A program made the position numbers and the translations under genes. Under the pieces are notes generated by a model. The model saw nothing but the letters and a program-made list of their open reading frames with translations. It was not told the DNA's origin and did not search any database. From Bradyrhizobium sp. (lineage in GTDB: Bacteria; Pseudomonadota; Alphaproteobacteria; Rhizobiales; Xanthobacteraceae), in NCBI RefSeq assembly GCF_030646015.1, contig NZ_JAUSLT010000035.1:39762-103761 (forward strand): a stretch of DNA of 64,000 bases. Direction: 5' to 3'. Below, one piece after another: positions 51,984 through 61,543 of the stretch; the stretch's first letter is position 1, and the number at the start of each line of letters is the position of its first letter.

Positions 51984-52270
51984 CCTATCTGGCGACATTC
52001 CACTGGGGCTGGCTGCTGGCGTCGCTGTTGCTCGGTCTCGCCATGGGCTGGATTGCGGTGGTCCACCGCGGCCAGGGCGTATCGAAGACGACCGCCCGCT
52101 GGTTGTCGGGGCTGGCGGCGGCGTTGGTCGCGGCGGCGCTCACCCATATGATTCCCGGCCGCTTCGGCTATTGGCTCGACCTCGGCCTGATCCTGTTCGC
52201 ATTATATCTGGTCGGCTGCGCGGTCGGATCCTGGCTGCGCGACCGGGTGCTTTCGCGGCATCGGGCATGA
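51980..52270 (+). CDS. Small membrane protein of unknown function
   Basis: The 96-residue protein has about three hydrophobic helices (LLASLLLGLAMGWIAVV, WLSGLAAALVAAALTHMI, LDLGLILFALYLVGCAVGSW). It ends in a basic tail. It starts at ATGA overlapping the OmpA-family stop, so the two probably act together in the envelope. I recognise no family. Confidence 0.75.
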   Translation: MTYLATFHWGWLLASLLLGLAMGWIAVVHRGQGVSKTTARWLSGLAAALVAAALTHMIPGRFGYWLDLGLILFALYLVGCAVGSWLRDRVLSRHRA

Positions 52271-52588
52271 TCCGGACCCGAACGGCCGTGTGGGCGCCAG
52301 GCGGGAACCGGTCTTGCCGCAGGATGCCCGGAAATCACGAAAACTTCACTGGCTGCCGGCGCAAGTTCGCAGCCACCGGGCCTGTAAGGACAGAGGAATG
52401 CAGCAAATCTGTGCAGCTGGTGTCACGAATGCCCCCTAATATATTGAAGGTGCGTGTTTTATTCGGCCCAAGCGAATTCCACTTCGGCTCAAAACGCGCT
52501 ACCAGTTCGGGTCGGGGAACAAGCGTGGCGCCGGGACGGCAGAGATCGTCCGGCAGCCGCAAGTATGGGATCGCACTTAGAGGTGGAG

Positions 52589-53644
52589 ATGCTTGAATCA
52601 ATACGCAGGGCGGTCTCGTTTCTGCGCCAGAAGCAAATCCTGCACAAATTAGGTGTTGTGGTCAGCGTCACCGTCATCGGGATCGCGTGCTACGTCCTCT
52701 ACCATATGCTGCGCACCATCGACACCGGCGAGGTCGTCGACGCCATCAGGCGGATCGAACCGCGCCAGATCGCGCTGGCCGCGCTGTTCGTGGCGGCGGG
52801 CTATTTCACCCTGACATTCTATGACCTGTTCGCGGTTCGCACCATCGGTCGTACCGACGTCCCCTACCGCGTCACCGCGCTTGCGGCATTCACGTCCTAT
52901 TCGATCGGACACAATGTCGGCGCCAGCGTCTTTACCGGCGGCGCCGTGCGCTACCGGATCTATTCCGCATGGGGATTGAACGCGATCGACGTCGCCAAGA
53001 TCTGTTTTCTGGCCGGCCTGACGTTCTGGCTCGGCAATGCCGCGGTGCTCGGTCTCGGCATCGCCTATCATCCGGAAGCGGCTGCCGCGATCGATCAGTT
53101 GCCGATCTGGCTGAACCGGCTGGCCGCGTTCCTCATTCTCATCGGGCTGGCGGCCTATGTGGCCTGGGTCTGGATCCAGCCGCGAGGGGTCGGCCGCGGG
53201 CCATGGACGGTGACGCTGCCGGGCGGTCCGCTGACGCTGCTGCAGATCGCGATCGGCATCGTCGATCTCAGCTTTTGCGCGCTGGCGATGTACGTGCTGG
53301 CGCCGGATGAGCCCCATCTCGGCTTCGTCGTGGTCGCGGTCGTGTTCGTTTCGGCGACGCTGTTGGGTTTCGCCAGCCACTCTCCCGGCGGGCTCGGGGT
53401 GTTCGACGCCGCCATGCTGGTCGGGCTGTGGCAGATGGACCGCGAAGACCTGCTCGCCGGCATGCTGCTGTTTCGTCTGCTTTATTACATTGCGCCGTTC
53501 GTCATATCTGTAATCCTGCTGACGCTTCGGGAGGTTATAATGGGCGCCCGGTTGAAGCGGCTGAATCTGAAGAGGTCGGTCGCTGACCCCGCGCCGAAAC
53601 ACGAAGCTGTCTATGTACGCGAGCGTGGGGATACCGGCGCCTGA
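52589..53644 (+). CDS. YbhN/LPG-synthetase-type integral membrane protein
   Basis: The product is about 351 residues with around eight helices. FTSYSIGHNVGASVFTGGAV and ATLLGFASHSPGGLGVFDAA match the conserved motifs of the lysylphosphatidylglycerol synthetase transmembrane (UPF0104/YbhN) family. The soluble aminoacyl-transferase domain of MprF is absent, so it is a flippase-like or unknown-function member. I took ATG 52589, preceded by AGAGG. The gap 52271-52588 holds nothing I recognise. Confidence 0.8.
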   Translation: MLESIRRAVSFLRQKQILHKLGVVVSVTVIGIACYVLYHMLRTIDTGEVVDAIRRIEPRQIALAALFVAAGYFTLTFYDLFAVRTIGRTDVPYRVTALAAFTSYSIGHNVGASVFTGGAVRYRIYSAWGLNAIDVAKICFLAGLTFWLGNAAVLGLGIAYHPEAAAAIDQLPIWLNRLAAFLILIGLAAYVAWVWIQPRGVGRGPWTVTLPGGPLTLLQIAIGIVDLSFCALAMYVLAPDEPHLGFVVVAVVFVSATLLGFASHSPGGLGVFDAAMLVGLWQMDREDLLAGMLLFRLLYYIAPFVISVILLTLREVIMGARLKRLNLKRSVADPAPKHEAVYVRERGDTGA

Positions 53645-53679
53645 CGATACGGACCCGAACCGGAAGCTAAGTCGGCCCG

Positions 53680-54978
53680 ATGGCGATAGATGAATCTTCT
53701 CCTTCCTTCTTCTCGCCGTGGCCGGACCGGTTGCGGCATTCGGCCATCATCCTGCTGGCCGCGGGTCTCGCCTTGGCCGTGCTCGTCGTGTTCGGCGATC
53801 TCGCGGTGGTCCGCGCCGTCGCGGCGTTCATCTGCATCGGTGCGGCCGCGCTGGTGCCGTGGCGATTGCACGATGTCGCGGCGTCGCGCGACGAGGTCCG
53901 CGTGGCCAATCCGGTCGAGGCCGCGGCGGTCGCCGCAGTGGTCGCCGGCATGCCGGATCCCGCCGTGCTGCTCGACCGCGCCGGCCGCGTCCTCCATCTC
54001 AACGCCGCGGCGGCGCAGCTCGCGCCGGCGCTGCGCAAGAACGAGCTGGCGCAGTTCGCGCTGCGTTCGCCCGAGATCATCACCGCGTTGCGCGAAGCCA
54101 TCGCGACCTCGGAAATCCGGCGCGCGACCTATCTGGATCACGTGCCGGTCGACCGCTGGATGGAATTGACCATCACGCCGGTGCCGGTGCCGACCCTGTT
54201 CGGCGGCTCCGACAAATGCATGCTGATGACGTTCCACGACCAGACGCCGCTGCGCCGGGTCGAGGAAATGCGCGCCGATTTCGTCGCCAATGCCAGCCAT
54301 GAGCTGCGCACCCCGCTGGCCGCGCTGTCGGGCTTCATCGATACGCTGCAGGGGCCGGCCAAGGACGACGTCAAGGCGCGCGAGCGCTTTCTCGGCATCA
54401 TGCACAACCAGGCGACGCGGATGGCGCGGCTGATCGACGATCTGCTGTCGCTGTCGCGGGTCGAACTGTCAGCCCATGTCCGCCCCGACACGCTGGTGGA
54501 TCTGGTCCCCATCATCCGCCAGGTCGCGGACGGGCTGGAGCCGTTGGCGCGTGAGCGCCAGGTCACCATCGACATCGAGCTGCCGGATACGCCGGTTTCG
54601 ATTGCGGGCGACCGCGAGGAGTTGCTGCGGCTGTTCGAAAACCTGATCGAGAACGCGCTGAAATACGGAGCGTCCGGCGGCAAGGTCGTGGTTTCCCTGA
54701 GTCAGGCGCTGTCAGGCGAAGGCGCGCCGGAAGTCCGGGTCATGGTGCGCGATTTCGGCCCCGGCATCGCGCCCGAGCATCTGCCGCGGCTGACCGAACG
54801 GTTCTACCGGGTCGATGTCGGCGACAGCCGCGCGCAGGGTGGCACCGGCCTCGGTTTATCGCTGGTGAAACATATTCTTAACCGCCATCGCGGCCGGCTT
54901 TTGATCGAAAGCGTGCCCAAGCAGGGCGCGACTTTCACCGCCGCTTTTCCCCAGGTCCGGCCGCCCGAAGCGACCTAA
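53680..54978 (+). CDS. phoR: Phosphate regulon sensor kinase PhoR
   Basis: The 432-residue protein has two N-terminal membrane helices (about 20-60), then a PAS-like region with GMPDPAVLLDRAGRVLHLNA (about 90-110). The His box is FVANASHELRTPLAALSGF (His about 207), followed by NLIENALKYGASGG, RDFGPGIAPEHLPRL and GGTGLGLSLVKHILNRH. It phosphorylates PhoB when phosphate is low and is inhibited through PstSCAB-PhoU. Here it precedes pstS, with phoB at the far end of the block. Confidence 0.92.
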   Translation: MAIDESSPSFFSPWPDRLRHSAIILLAAGLALAVLVVFGDLAVVRAVAAFICIGAAALVPWRLHDVAASRDEVRVANPVEAAAVAAVVAGMPDPAVLLDRAGRVLHLNAAAAQLAPALRKNELAQFALRSPEIITALREAIATSEIRRATYLDHVPVDRWMELTITPVPVPTLFGGSDKCMLMTFHDQTPLRRVEEMRADFVANASHELRTPLAALSGFIDTLQGPAKDDVKARERFLGIMHNQATRMARLIDDLLSLSRVELSAHVRPDTLVDLVPIIRQVADGLEPLARERQVTIDIELPDTPVSIAGDREELLRLFENLIENALKYGASGGKVVVSLSQALSGEGAPEVRVMVRDFGPGIAPEHLPRLTERFYRVDVGDSRAQGGTGLGLSLVKHILNRHRGRLLIESVPKQGATFTAAFPQVRPPEAT

Positions 54979-54981
54979 ATC

Positions 54982-55001
54982 CAAGCGATTTCAATCGCTT
55001 G
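54982..55001. other. Tight inverted repeat after phoR
   Basis: caagcgatt and aatcgcttg are exact inverted copies separated by only tc. There is no T-run. The 2-base loop makes a transcription terminator unlikely, and a protein site next to the Pho box is possible. Confidence 0.4.
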
Positions 55002-55004
55002 TCT

Positions 55005-55022
55005 CTGTCATCCAACTGTCAC
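55005..55022 (+). promoter_or_regulatory. Pho box (PhoB binding site)
   Basis: ctgtcatccaactgtcac contains two CTGTCA repeats 11 bases apart (55005 and 55016), matching the PhoB consensus CTGTCAT-N4-CTGTCAC. It lies 96 bases upstream of the pstS start. Confidence 0.9.
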
Positions 55023-55117
55023 GAAACCTTCGTAAAAGCACCGTGTACCGCCCCTAAACGGACGGCGTGAGCGCAGTCGGGCGCGCTAGGCGCTTCGCTC
55101 ACAAGATGGAGACAACC

Positions 55118-56128
55118 ATGAATTTCATGAAAGCTATCGTCGCTGCAGGCCTCGTGGCCGCATCGACGTCGGCATTCGCTGCCGACATCACCGGCGCGGG
55201 CGCGACGTTCCCATTCCCGCTCTATTCGAAGTGGGCCGATGCCTACAAGAAGGAGACCGGCAACGGCCTGAACTATCAGTCGATCGGTTCCGGCGCCGGC
55301 ATCAAGCAGATCCTGGCCAAGACCGTGACCTTCGGCGCCAGCGACATGCCGCTCAAGCCGGAGCAGCTTGAAAAGGACGGGCTGATCCAATGGCCGCAGG
55401 CGATGGGCGCCCTGGTGCCGGTCGTGAACCTCGAAGGCATCAAGCCGGGTGAGCTGGTATTTTCCGGCGAATTGCTCGGCGACATCTATCTCGGCAAGGT
55501 CAAGACCTGGAATGATCCGGCGATTGCCAAGCTCAATCCGAAGCTGAAGCTGCCCGCCGACGCCATCACCGTCGTGCGCCGCTCGGACGGCTCGGGCACC
55601 ACGTTCCTCTGGACTGACTATCTGTCGAAGAGCAATGCCGAGTGGAAGACCAAGGCAGGTTCGGGTACGGCCGTCGAATGGCCGACCGGCGTCGGCGCCA
55701 AGGGTAACGAAGGCGTCGCCGGCAACGTCAGCCAAACCAAGAACTCGATCGGCTATGTCGAATACGCCTACGCCAAGCAGAACAAGCTGACCTACGGCGC
55801 CGTCATCAACAAGGCCGGCAAGACCGTGCAGCCGACTGTTGCGGCATTCCAGGCCGCGGCTGCCAACGCCGACTGGGCTGGTTCCAAGAACTACTTCGTC
55901 ATCCTGACCGACCAGCCGGGTGAAGCCTCCTGGCCGATCACCGGCGCGACCTTCATCCTGATGTACAAGGAGCCCGCCGACAAAGCGGCGTCTGGCGAAG
56001 CCATCAAGTTCTTCAAATGGGCCTTCGAGAAGGGCGACAAGATGGCTGAGGAACTCGACTACATCCCGATGCCGGACAACGTGGTCAAGCAGATCGAGAA
56101 GACCTGGTCGGCCGACATCAAGAGCTGA
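55118..56128 (+). CDS. pstS: Phosphate ABC transporter binding protein PstS
   Basis: The 336-residue protein has a 22-residue signal peptide ending ASTSAFAA and then DITGAGATFPFPLYSKWAD, the PstS phosphate-binding N-terminus. RRSDGSGTTFLWTDYLSKSN forms part of the phosphate pocket, and IGYVEYAYAKQNKL a later conserved strand. GGAG precedes the ATG at 55118. Expression should be PhoB-dependent through the upstream box. A hairpin follows the gene at 56152-56180. Confidence 0.96.
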   Translation: MNFMKAIVAAGLVAASTSAFAADITGAGATFPFPLYSKWADAYKKETGNGLNYQSIGSGAGIKQILAKTVTFGASDMPLKPEQLEKDGLIQWPQAMGALVPVVNLEGIKPGELVFSGELLGDIYLGKVKTWNDPAIAKLNPKLKLPADAITVVRRSDGSGTTFLWTDYLSKSNAEWKTKAGSGTAVEWPTGVGAKGNEGVAGNVSQTKNSIGYVEYAYAKQNKLTYGAVINKAGKTVQPTVAAFQAAAANADWAGSKNYFVILTDQPGEASWPITGATFILMYKEPADKAASGEAIKFFKWAFEKGDKMAEELDYIPMPDNVVKQIEKTWSADIKS

Positions 56129-56151
56129 GCTGAAAACGCCTCGTCCCCGAC

Positions 56152-56180
56152 GCGGAGCAGCGCTTTACGTGCTGCTCCGC
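56152..56180 (+). repeat. Hairpin between pstS and pstC
   Basis: gcggagcagc and gctgctccgc form a perfect 10-bp stem with a 9-base loop, followed by ccgggaccca, a repeat also found at 46455 and 60436. The 178-base gap holds no gene. It may stabilise the abundant pstS message or reduce read-through. Confidence 0.6.
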
Positions 56181-56306
56181 AGGGCCGGGACCCACGAGCG
56201 TGCGGACAAAGAATAGCCCCCGGATCAGCCAGCGCGCATCTCCTGCTGCGCCACATCCGGGGTGCGAGACAGATCAAGCAGAACAGTATAAGTACAGGGG
56301 ATTGGT

Positions 56307-57305
56307 GTGGCAGACATGGCCGTTCAGAGCGATGCGATGGAATCCGTCGGCCCATACGATCGCGCCAAGGCGCTCAGTGCCTTCAAGCTCGGCGACGTTA
56401 CATTTTACTGGATCACCCGCGCCTGCGCGATCTCGGTATTGCTGATCCTCGGCGGCATCATTGTCTCGCTGATCGCGGGAGCATGGCCGGCGATCAGGGA
56501 ATTCGGCTTTTCCTTCCTGTTCACGTCGCGCTGGGCGCCGTCGAACGACCCGCCGGTGCTCGGTGCGCTCGGTCCGATCTACGGCACGCTGGTCACCTCC
56601 GTCATCGCCATGCTGATTGCCGTCCCGGTCGGCCTCGGCATCGCGATCTTCCTCACCGAGCTTTGCCCGCAATGGCTGCGCCGCCCGATCGGCCTTGCCG
56701 TGGAGTTGCTGGCCGGCATCCCCTCGATCATCTACGGCATGTGGGGCTTCTTCGTGCTCGGCCCGTTCATGGCCGACAGCTTTCAGCCGCTGATGATCAG
56801 GCTGTTCGAGGGCGTCCCGGTGCTGGGCACGATCTTCGCCGGCCCGCCGTCCTATCTCAGCCTGTTCAACGCGGCGCTGATCCTCGCGATCATGGTGCTG
56901 CCGTTCATCACCGCGATTTCGGTCGACGTGTTCAAGACGGTGCCCCCGGTGCTGAAGGAAGCCGCCTACGGCGTCGGCTGCACCACCTGGGAAGTCGTTC
57001 GCAACGTGGTGATCCCCTATACCCGCGTCGGCGTGATCGGCGGCATCATGCTGGCGCTCGGCCGTGCGCTCGGCGAAACCATGGCGGTAACGTTCATCAT
57101 TGGCAACGCGTTCCGCATCACCGGTTCGGTGTTTTCACCGGGCACCACGATCTCGGCGGCGATCGCATCCGAATTCGCCGAGAGCGACGGTTTGCATCAA
57201 TCCGGCCTGATCCTGCTCGGCCTGTTGCTGTTCATATTGACCTTCTTCGTGCTGGCCGCGGCGCGGCTGATGCTGATGCGGCTGGAAAAGAAGGCGGGGA
57301 ACTGA
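56307..57305 (+). CDS. pstC: Phosphate ABC permease PstC
   Basis: The 332-residue membrane protein has [40 protein letters not shown] (EAA loop) and [20 protein letters not shown], all PstC hallmarks. I used GTG 56307, with AGGGG upstream; ATG at 56316 is an alternative. With PstA it forms the membrane channel of the phosphate importer. Confidence 0.94.
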   Translation: MADMAVQSDAMESVGPYDRAKALSAFKLGDVTFYWITRACAISVLLILGGIIVSLIAGAWPAIREFGFSFLFTSRWAPSNDPPVLGALGPIYGTLVTSVIAMLIAVPVGLGIAIFLTELCPQWLRRPIGLAVELLAGIPSIIYGMWGFFVLGPFMADSFQPLMIRLFEGVPVLGTIFAGPPSYLSLFNAALILAIMVLPFITAISVDVFKTVPPVLKEAAYGVGCTTWEVVRNVVIPYTRVGVIGGIMLALGRALGETMAVTFIIGNAFRITGSVFSPGTTISAAIASEFAESDGLHQSGLILLGLLLFILTFFVLAAARLMLMRLEKKAGN

Positions 57306-57307
57306 TC

Positions 57308-58153
57308 ATGAACCCGATTTACAGCCGCCGCCGCCGCTTCGACATCATCGTCAAATTCCTCTGCCTCGGTGCCGCGATCTTCGGCGTCACCTGGCTCGGC
57401 CTGATCCTGTTCACGCTGTTCTACAACGGCCTCGCCGGGCTCAATCTCGCGATCTTCACCGAGAACACCCCGCCGCCGGGATCGACCGACGGCGGCCTGC
57501 TCAACGCCATCGTTGGCTCGATCATCATGACTGTGATCGGGGTAGGCATCGGCGCGCCGCTCGGCCTGATGGCCGGCACTTATCTCGCCGAATACGGCAG
57601 GAACGACCGGCTCACCTCGGTGATCCGCTTCATCAACGATATTCTCTTGAGCGCGCCCTCGATCATCATCGGCCTGTTCATCTACGGCGCCATCGTGGTG
57701 CCGATGGGCGGCTTCTCGGCCTTTGCCGGCTCGCTGGCGCTGGCGGTGATCGTCATCCCCGTGGTGGTGCGCACCACTGAGGACATGCTGCTGCTGGTGC
57801 CCAATCCCTTGCGCGAGGCGGCCTCCGCGCTCGGCCTGCCGCGTTCGCTGGTCATCAAGCGCATCGCCTACCGCGCGGCGCGCGCCGGCCTCATCACCGG
57901 CGTGCTGCTGGCCACCGCCCGCGTCGCCGGTGAAACCGCACCGCTGTTGTTCACCGCGCTCTCCAACCAGTTCTTCAGCCTTGATCTGACCAAGACGATG
58001 GCCAACCTGCCGGTTACCATCAACAACTTCGTGCAAAGCCCCTACGTCTACTGGAAGCAGCTCGCCTGGAGTGGGGCGCTGCTGATCACCCTGACCGTAC
58101 TTGCGCTGAATATTGGCGCCCGCATCCTTGGCGCCGAGAGGACACCAAAATGA
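57308..58153 (+). CDS. pstA: Phosphate ABC permease PstA
   Basis: The 281-residue protein has [40 protein letters not shown] and the coupling segment [20 protein letters not shown], followed by [14 protein letters not shown]. The ATG at 57308 starts 2 bases after the pstC stop, so the genes are translated together. Confidence 0.94.
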   Translation: MNPIYSRRRRFDIIVKFLCLGAAIFGVTWLGLILFTLFYNGLAGLNLAIFTENTPPPGSTDGGLLNAIVGSIIMTVIGVGIGAPLGLMAGTYLAEYGRNDRLTSVIRFINDILLSAPSIIIGLFIYGAIVVPMGGFSAFAGSLALAVIVIPVVVRTTEDMLLLVPNPLREAASALGLPRSLVIKRIAYRAARAGLITGVLLATARVAGETAPLLFTALSNQFFSLDLTKTMANLPVTINNFVQSPYVYWKQLAWSGALLITLTVLALNIGARILGAERTPK

Positions 58154-58971
58154 ATGAGCTTTCTGTATCGATGAGCGCCGCGGGCGGACCCGTTCCCGCG
58201 GTGGTGCTGCCCGAGGCGCCGGCCAAGGTGACGGCGCGAGGCCTCAATTTCTACTACGGCGAAAACCACGCGCTGAAGAACATCAACCTCGCGCTCGGCG
58301 AGAACCGCGTCACGGCCTTCATCGGGCCGTCCGGCTGCGGCAAGTCGACCCTGCTGCGCATCTTCAACCGGATGTACGACCTCTATCCCGGCCAGCGCGC
58401 CACCGGCCAGGTGATGCTGGATTCCACCAACATCCTCGATCCCAAGCTCGATCTCAATCTGCTGCGGGCGCGGGTCGGCATGGTGTTCCAGAAGCCGACG
58501 CCGTTTCCGATGACGATCTATGAAAACATCGCGTTCGGGATCCGGCTCTACGAGAAGATCTCCAAATCGGAGATGGACGGCCGGGTCGAAAAGGCGCTGC
58601 GCGGCGGCGCGCTGTGGAACGAGGTCAAGGACAAGCTGAACGCCTCGGGCCTCAGCCTGTCCGGCGGCCAGCAGCAGCGCCTCTGCATCGCCCGCACCGT
58701 CGCGGTGCGGCCCGAGGTGATCCTGTTCGACGAGCCGTGCTCGGCGCTCGATCCGATTTCGACCGCCAAGATCGAGGAGCTGATCTCGGAGCTGGCGGAA
58801 GAGTATACGATCGCCATCGTCACCCACAACATGCAGCAGGCCGCGCGCGTCTCCGACAAGACTGCCTTCATGTATCTCGGCGAACTGATCGAGTTCGACG
58901 ACACCAACAAGATTTTCACCTCGCCGAGCGACCGGCGCACGCAAGATTACATCACCGGCCGGTTCGGCTGA
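58150..58971 (+). CDS. pstB: Phosphate ABC ATPase PstB
   Basis: The 273-residue ATPase has Walker [18 protein letters not shown], signature [19 protein letters not shown], Walker [21 protein letters not shown] and switch His in [22 protein letters not shown] is a PstB-specific extension of the P-loop region. It overlaps pstA by 4 bases. Confidence 0.96.
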   Translation: MNELSVSMSAAGGPVPAVVLPEAPAKVTARGLNFYYGENHALKNINLALGENRVTAFIGPSGCGKSTLLRIFNRMYDLYPGQRATGQVMLDSTNILDPKLDLNLLRARVGMVFQKPTPFPMTIYENIAFGIRLYEKISKSEMDGRVEKALRGGALWNEVKDKLNASGLSLSGGQQQRLCIARTVAVRPEVILFDEPCSALDPISTAKIEELISELAEEYTIAIVTHNMQQAARVSDKTAFMYLGELIEFDDTNKIFTSPSDRRTQDYITGRFG

Positions 58972-58994
58972 CGCGCATCGCGAGGAAAACGACA

Positions 58995-59711
58995 ATGGGT
59001 ACGGAACACACGGCCAAAGCGTTCGACAGCGATCTGCAGGAATTGACCCGGCTGGTCGCGGAGATGGGCGGTCTTGCCGAGCGCATGATCACCGATTCCG
59101 TCGATGCGCTGATCCGCAGGGACGTCGCGCTCGGCAAGCGCGTCGTCGCCTCCGACGCCGAAATCGACAGCCTGCAGCATGTCATCGAGGAACGCGCGGT
59201 GCTCACCATCGCGCGGCGCCAGCCGATGGCGGTGGACCTGCGCGAAATCGTCGGCGCCATGCGGGTCGCCACCGATCTGGAGCGGATCGGCGACCTCGCC
59301 AAGAACATGGGCAAGCGGGTCGCGGCGCTGGAAAACGATTTCCAGCCGCTCAAGCTGATCCGCGGCCTCGAGCACATGACCGACCTCGTGCAGAGCCAGG
59401 TCAAGTCCGTGCTCGACGCCTATGCCGCGCACGATTTGCCGGCGGCGATGGCGGTCTGGAAGGGCGACGAGGAAGTCGACGCCATCTGCACCTCGCTGTT
59501 CCGCGAACTCCTGACCTACATGATGGAAGACCCGCGCAATATCTCGTTCTGCATCCATCTGATGTTCTGCGCCAAGAACATCGAGCGGATCGGCGACCAC
59601 GCCACCAACATCGCGGAAACCGTGTTCTACATGATCGAGGGTCAGCAGATGCTCGACAAGCGCCCGAAGGGTGACATGACGAATTTCGCGACCACGGTAC
59701 CTGGCAATTGA
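58995..59711 (+). CDS. phoU: Phosphate regulon repressor PhoU
   Basis: The 238-residue all-helical protein has two PhoU repeats, each with the ExxxD metal motif: MRVATDLERIGDLAKNMGKR and FCAKNIERIGDHATNIAETV. PhoU transmits phosphate sufficiency from the transporter to PhoR. It follows pstB by 23 bases, with GAGG upstream of the ATG. Confidence 0.95.
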   Translation: MGTEHTAKAFDSDLQELTRLVAEMGGLAERMITDSVDALIRRDVALGKRVVASDAEIDSLQHVIEERAVLTIARRQPMAVDLREIVGAMRVATDLERIGDLAKNMGKRVAALENDFQPLKLIRGLEHMTDLVQSQVKSVLDAYAAHDLPAAMAVWKGDEEVDAICTSLFRELLTYMMEDPRNISFCIHLMFCAKNIERIGDHATNIAETVFYMIEGQQMLDKRPKGDMTNFATTVPGN

Positions 59712-59725
59712 GAGAGGCCCAGAAT

Positions 59726-60427
59726 ATGAGTGCGCGCATAATGGTGGTGGAAGACGAGGAAGCGCTCACCACGCTGCTGCGCTACAACCTCGATGCCGAA
59801 GGCTACGACGTCGAAACCGTCGGGCGCGGCGACGACGCCGATACCAGGCTGAAGGAGCGGGTGCCCGACCTCGTCGTGCTGGACTGGATGCTGCCGGGCC
59901 TGTCCGGGATCGAGCTGTGCCGCCGCCTGCGGGCGCGGCCGGAAACGCGGCAGCTGCCGATCATCATGCTGACCGCGCGCGGCGAGGAGAGCGAGCGCGT
60001 CCGCGGCTTGGCCACCGGCGCCGACGACTACATCGTCAAACCGTTTTCAGTGCCGGAATTGCTGGCGCGCGTAAAAGGCCTGTTGCGCCGCGCCAGCCCC
60101 GAGCGGCTGGCCACCATGCTGACCTATGGCGACCTCGAGCTCGACCGCGAAAAGCGCCGCGTCGCGCGCTCCGGCCGCCCGATCGATCTCGGCCCGACCG
60201 AATATCGCCTGCTGGAATTTTTCCTGGAACATCCTGGCCGGGTGTTCAGCCGCGAGCAATTGCTCGACAGCGTTTGGGGCCGCGACATTTATATCGACGA
60301 GCGCACCGTCGATGTTCATATCGGGCGCCTGCGCAAACTGCTCAACCCCGGCGGCGAGCAGGACCCGATCCGCACCGTCCGCGGCGCCGGTTATGCGCTG
60401 GACGACAGGTTTGCGAAGGCGGAGTGA
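59726..60427 (+). CDS. phoB: Phosphate response regulator PhoB
   Basis: The 233-residue protein has a receiver domain with the phospho-acceptor Asp near residue 53 in LVVLDWMLPGLSG and the Lys in DDYIVKPFSVPELL. A winged-helix domain ends IRTVRGAGYALDDRF. FSREQLLDSVWGRDIYIDER is typical of PhoB. It is the last gene of the block, 14 bases after phoU, and should bind the Pho box ahead of pstS. Confidence 0.95.
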   Translation: MSARIMVVEDEEALTTLLRYNLDAEGYDVETVGRGDDADTRLKERVPDLVVLDWMLPGLSGIELCRRLRARPETRQLPIIMLTARGEESERVRGLATGADDYIVKPFSVPELLARVKGLLRRASPERLATMLTYGDLELDREKRRVARSGRPIDLGPTEYRLLEFFLEHPGRVFSREQLLDSVWGRDIYIDERTVDVHIGRLRKLLNPGGEQDPIRTVRGAGYALDDRFAKAE

Positions 60428-60435
60428 AACTCCAT

Positions 60436-60578
60436 CGTCGTCCCGGCCAAGCGAGCGTAAGCGAGCGCTGAGCCGGGACCCATAACCACCGATGTCAATT
60501 TGAAATGAGCTGGAGCACCAGCTTGGCATAACCACAAGCACCTGTGATTATGGGTCCCTGCGTTCGCAGGGACGACAG
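60436..60578. repeat. Composite inverted repeat after phoB
   Basis: cgtcgtcccgg ... ccgggacccata on the left and tatgggtccctgcg ... cagggacgac on the right form long imperfect complementarity. The middle has gagctggagcaccagcttggc. Related fragments lie near 4041, 46455 and 56183. Confidence 0.7.
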
Positions 60579-60607
60579 CTGTAAGATGTCGTATTGTGCT
60601 CTCACAC

Positions 60608-60693
60608 CGTCATTGCGAGCGTAGCGAAGCAATCCATCGCGCGGTATAACATGAAGCTGGATTGCTTCGTCGCAAATGCTCCTCGCAATGACG
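60608..60693. repeat. Family B palindromic repeat, degraded copy
   Basis: The left arm cgtcattgcgagcgtagcga matches the copies at 35632 and 37378, while the right arm (60658-60693) is interrupted by a few extra bases. It ends 9 bases before the gcrA stop. Confidence 0.8.
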
Positions 60694-60702
60694 AGGAGTG
60701 GC

Positions 60703-61212
60703 TTACCTGGTCGGCTTCGGAGGCTGCCGGCGACGGTCGCTGGCGGGCTGGTAGGCGATGCGCGAGTGGTGCGCGCAATAGGGCAGGCTGGCCAGCGCCC
60801 GGCCGCCGCAGAAGAAGAATTCCGAGCTCGAGGGATCGCCGATCGGCCAGTGGCAGGTGGCCTCGTTGAGCTCCAGCAGCGACAGCCGCTGGCTCATCGG
60901 CACCACATTGTCGTAGGCGATCGGATCCGGCTCCATCTCGACGTCGAACGCATGGGCCAGCGCGGTGTTGCCGCGCGACACCGGACGCGATACCCGCATC
61001 ATCTGCTGGGCGGGCCGCGCCTTGCGCTGCCGCGGTGCGGCAGAGGAGGGGCTCTTGGCGCGGCCGGAAAGGCCCAGCCGGTGGACCTTGCCGATGACCG
61101 CGTTTCGCGTCACATTTCCGAGTTCCGCGGCGATCTGGCTGGCGGAAAGCCCGCCTTCCCAGAGTTTCTTCAGTTGCTCGACGCGATCGTCGGACCAGGT
61201 CAATACCGTCAT
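60703..61212 (-). CDS. gcrA: Cell cycle regulator GcrA
   Basis: The 169-residue protein begins TVLTWSDDRVEQLKKLWEGG, then has LSASQIAAELGNVTRNAVIG with KVHRLGLSGR, the DNA-binding part of GcrA. A variable linker leads to the C-terminal sigma-70-interacting region LLELNEATCHWPIGDPSSSE and YCAHHSRIAYQP. GcrA acts with sigma 70 at methylated promoters in alphaproteobacteria. ATG 61212 gives the family start; further upstream sequence is unlike the family. Confidence 0.95.
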   Translation of the reverse strand: MTVLTWSDDRVEQLKKLWEGGLSASQIAAELGNVTRNAVIGKVHRLGLSGRAKSPSSAAPRQRKARPAQQMMRVSRPVSRGNTALAHAFDVEMEPDPIAYDNVVPMSQRLSLLELNEATCHWPIGDPSSSEFFFCGGRALASLPYCAHHSRIAYQPASDRRRQPPKPTR

Positions 61213-61508
61213 CGCACTCTTCCCTTCGCATCGCGCCGGCCAGCATGAGGACGGCGCTGCGATGCCAAATCTCAAAAATCCCTGCGGGCAGAATCCCTTA
61301 GCCCTCGCCGGGCGGGATAACCGCGCCCGAACGTGTACGCTGAACAGCAACGACTAGAGGATCAGAACCGCCGCACGAGATGTCGTACCCGACAGAGGAG
61401 AAGCTACAATATGGCGTGACTCTCGCGCAAGAGTCAGCATGGTTGCATCCACATGTTCCGTCGCCCACACCGGAATCCTACGGATGTTTCGGGCCTTTGT
61501 CTGACCGG

Positions 61509-61536
61509 TTGACAGTTATCGCGCCACGCCTAGAAT
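61509..61536 (+). promoter_or_regulatory. Sigma-70-like promoter ahead of argD
   Basis: TTGACA at 61509-61514 and TAGAAT at 61531-61536 are separated by 16 bases. The predicted start near 61543 falls exactly at the base of the following hairpin. Confidence 0.5.
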
Positions 61537-61543
61537 GGTTCCC

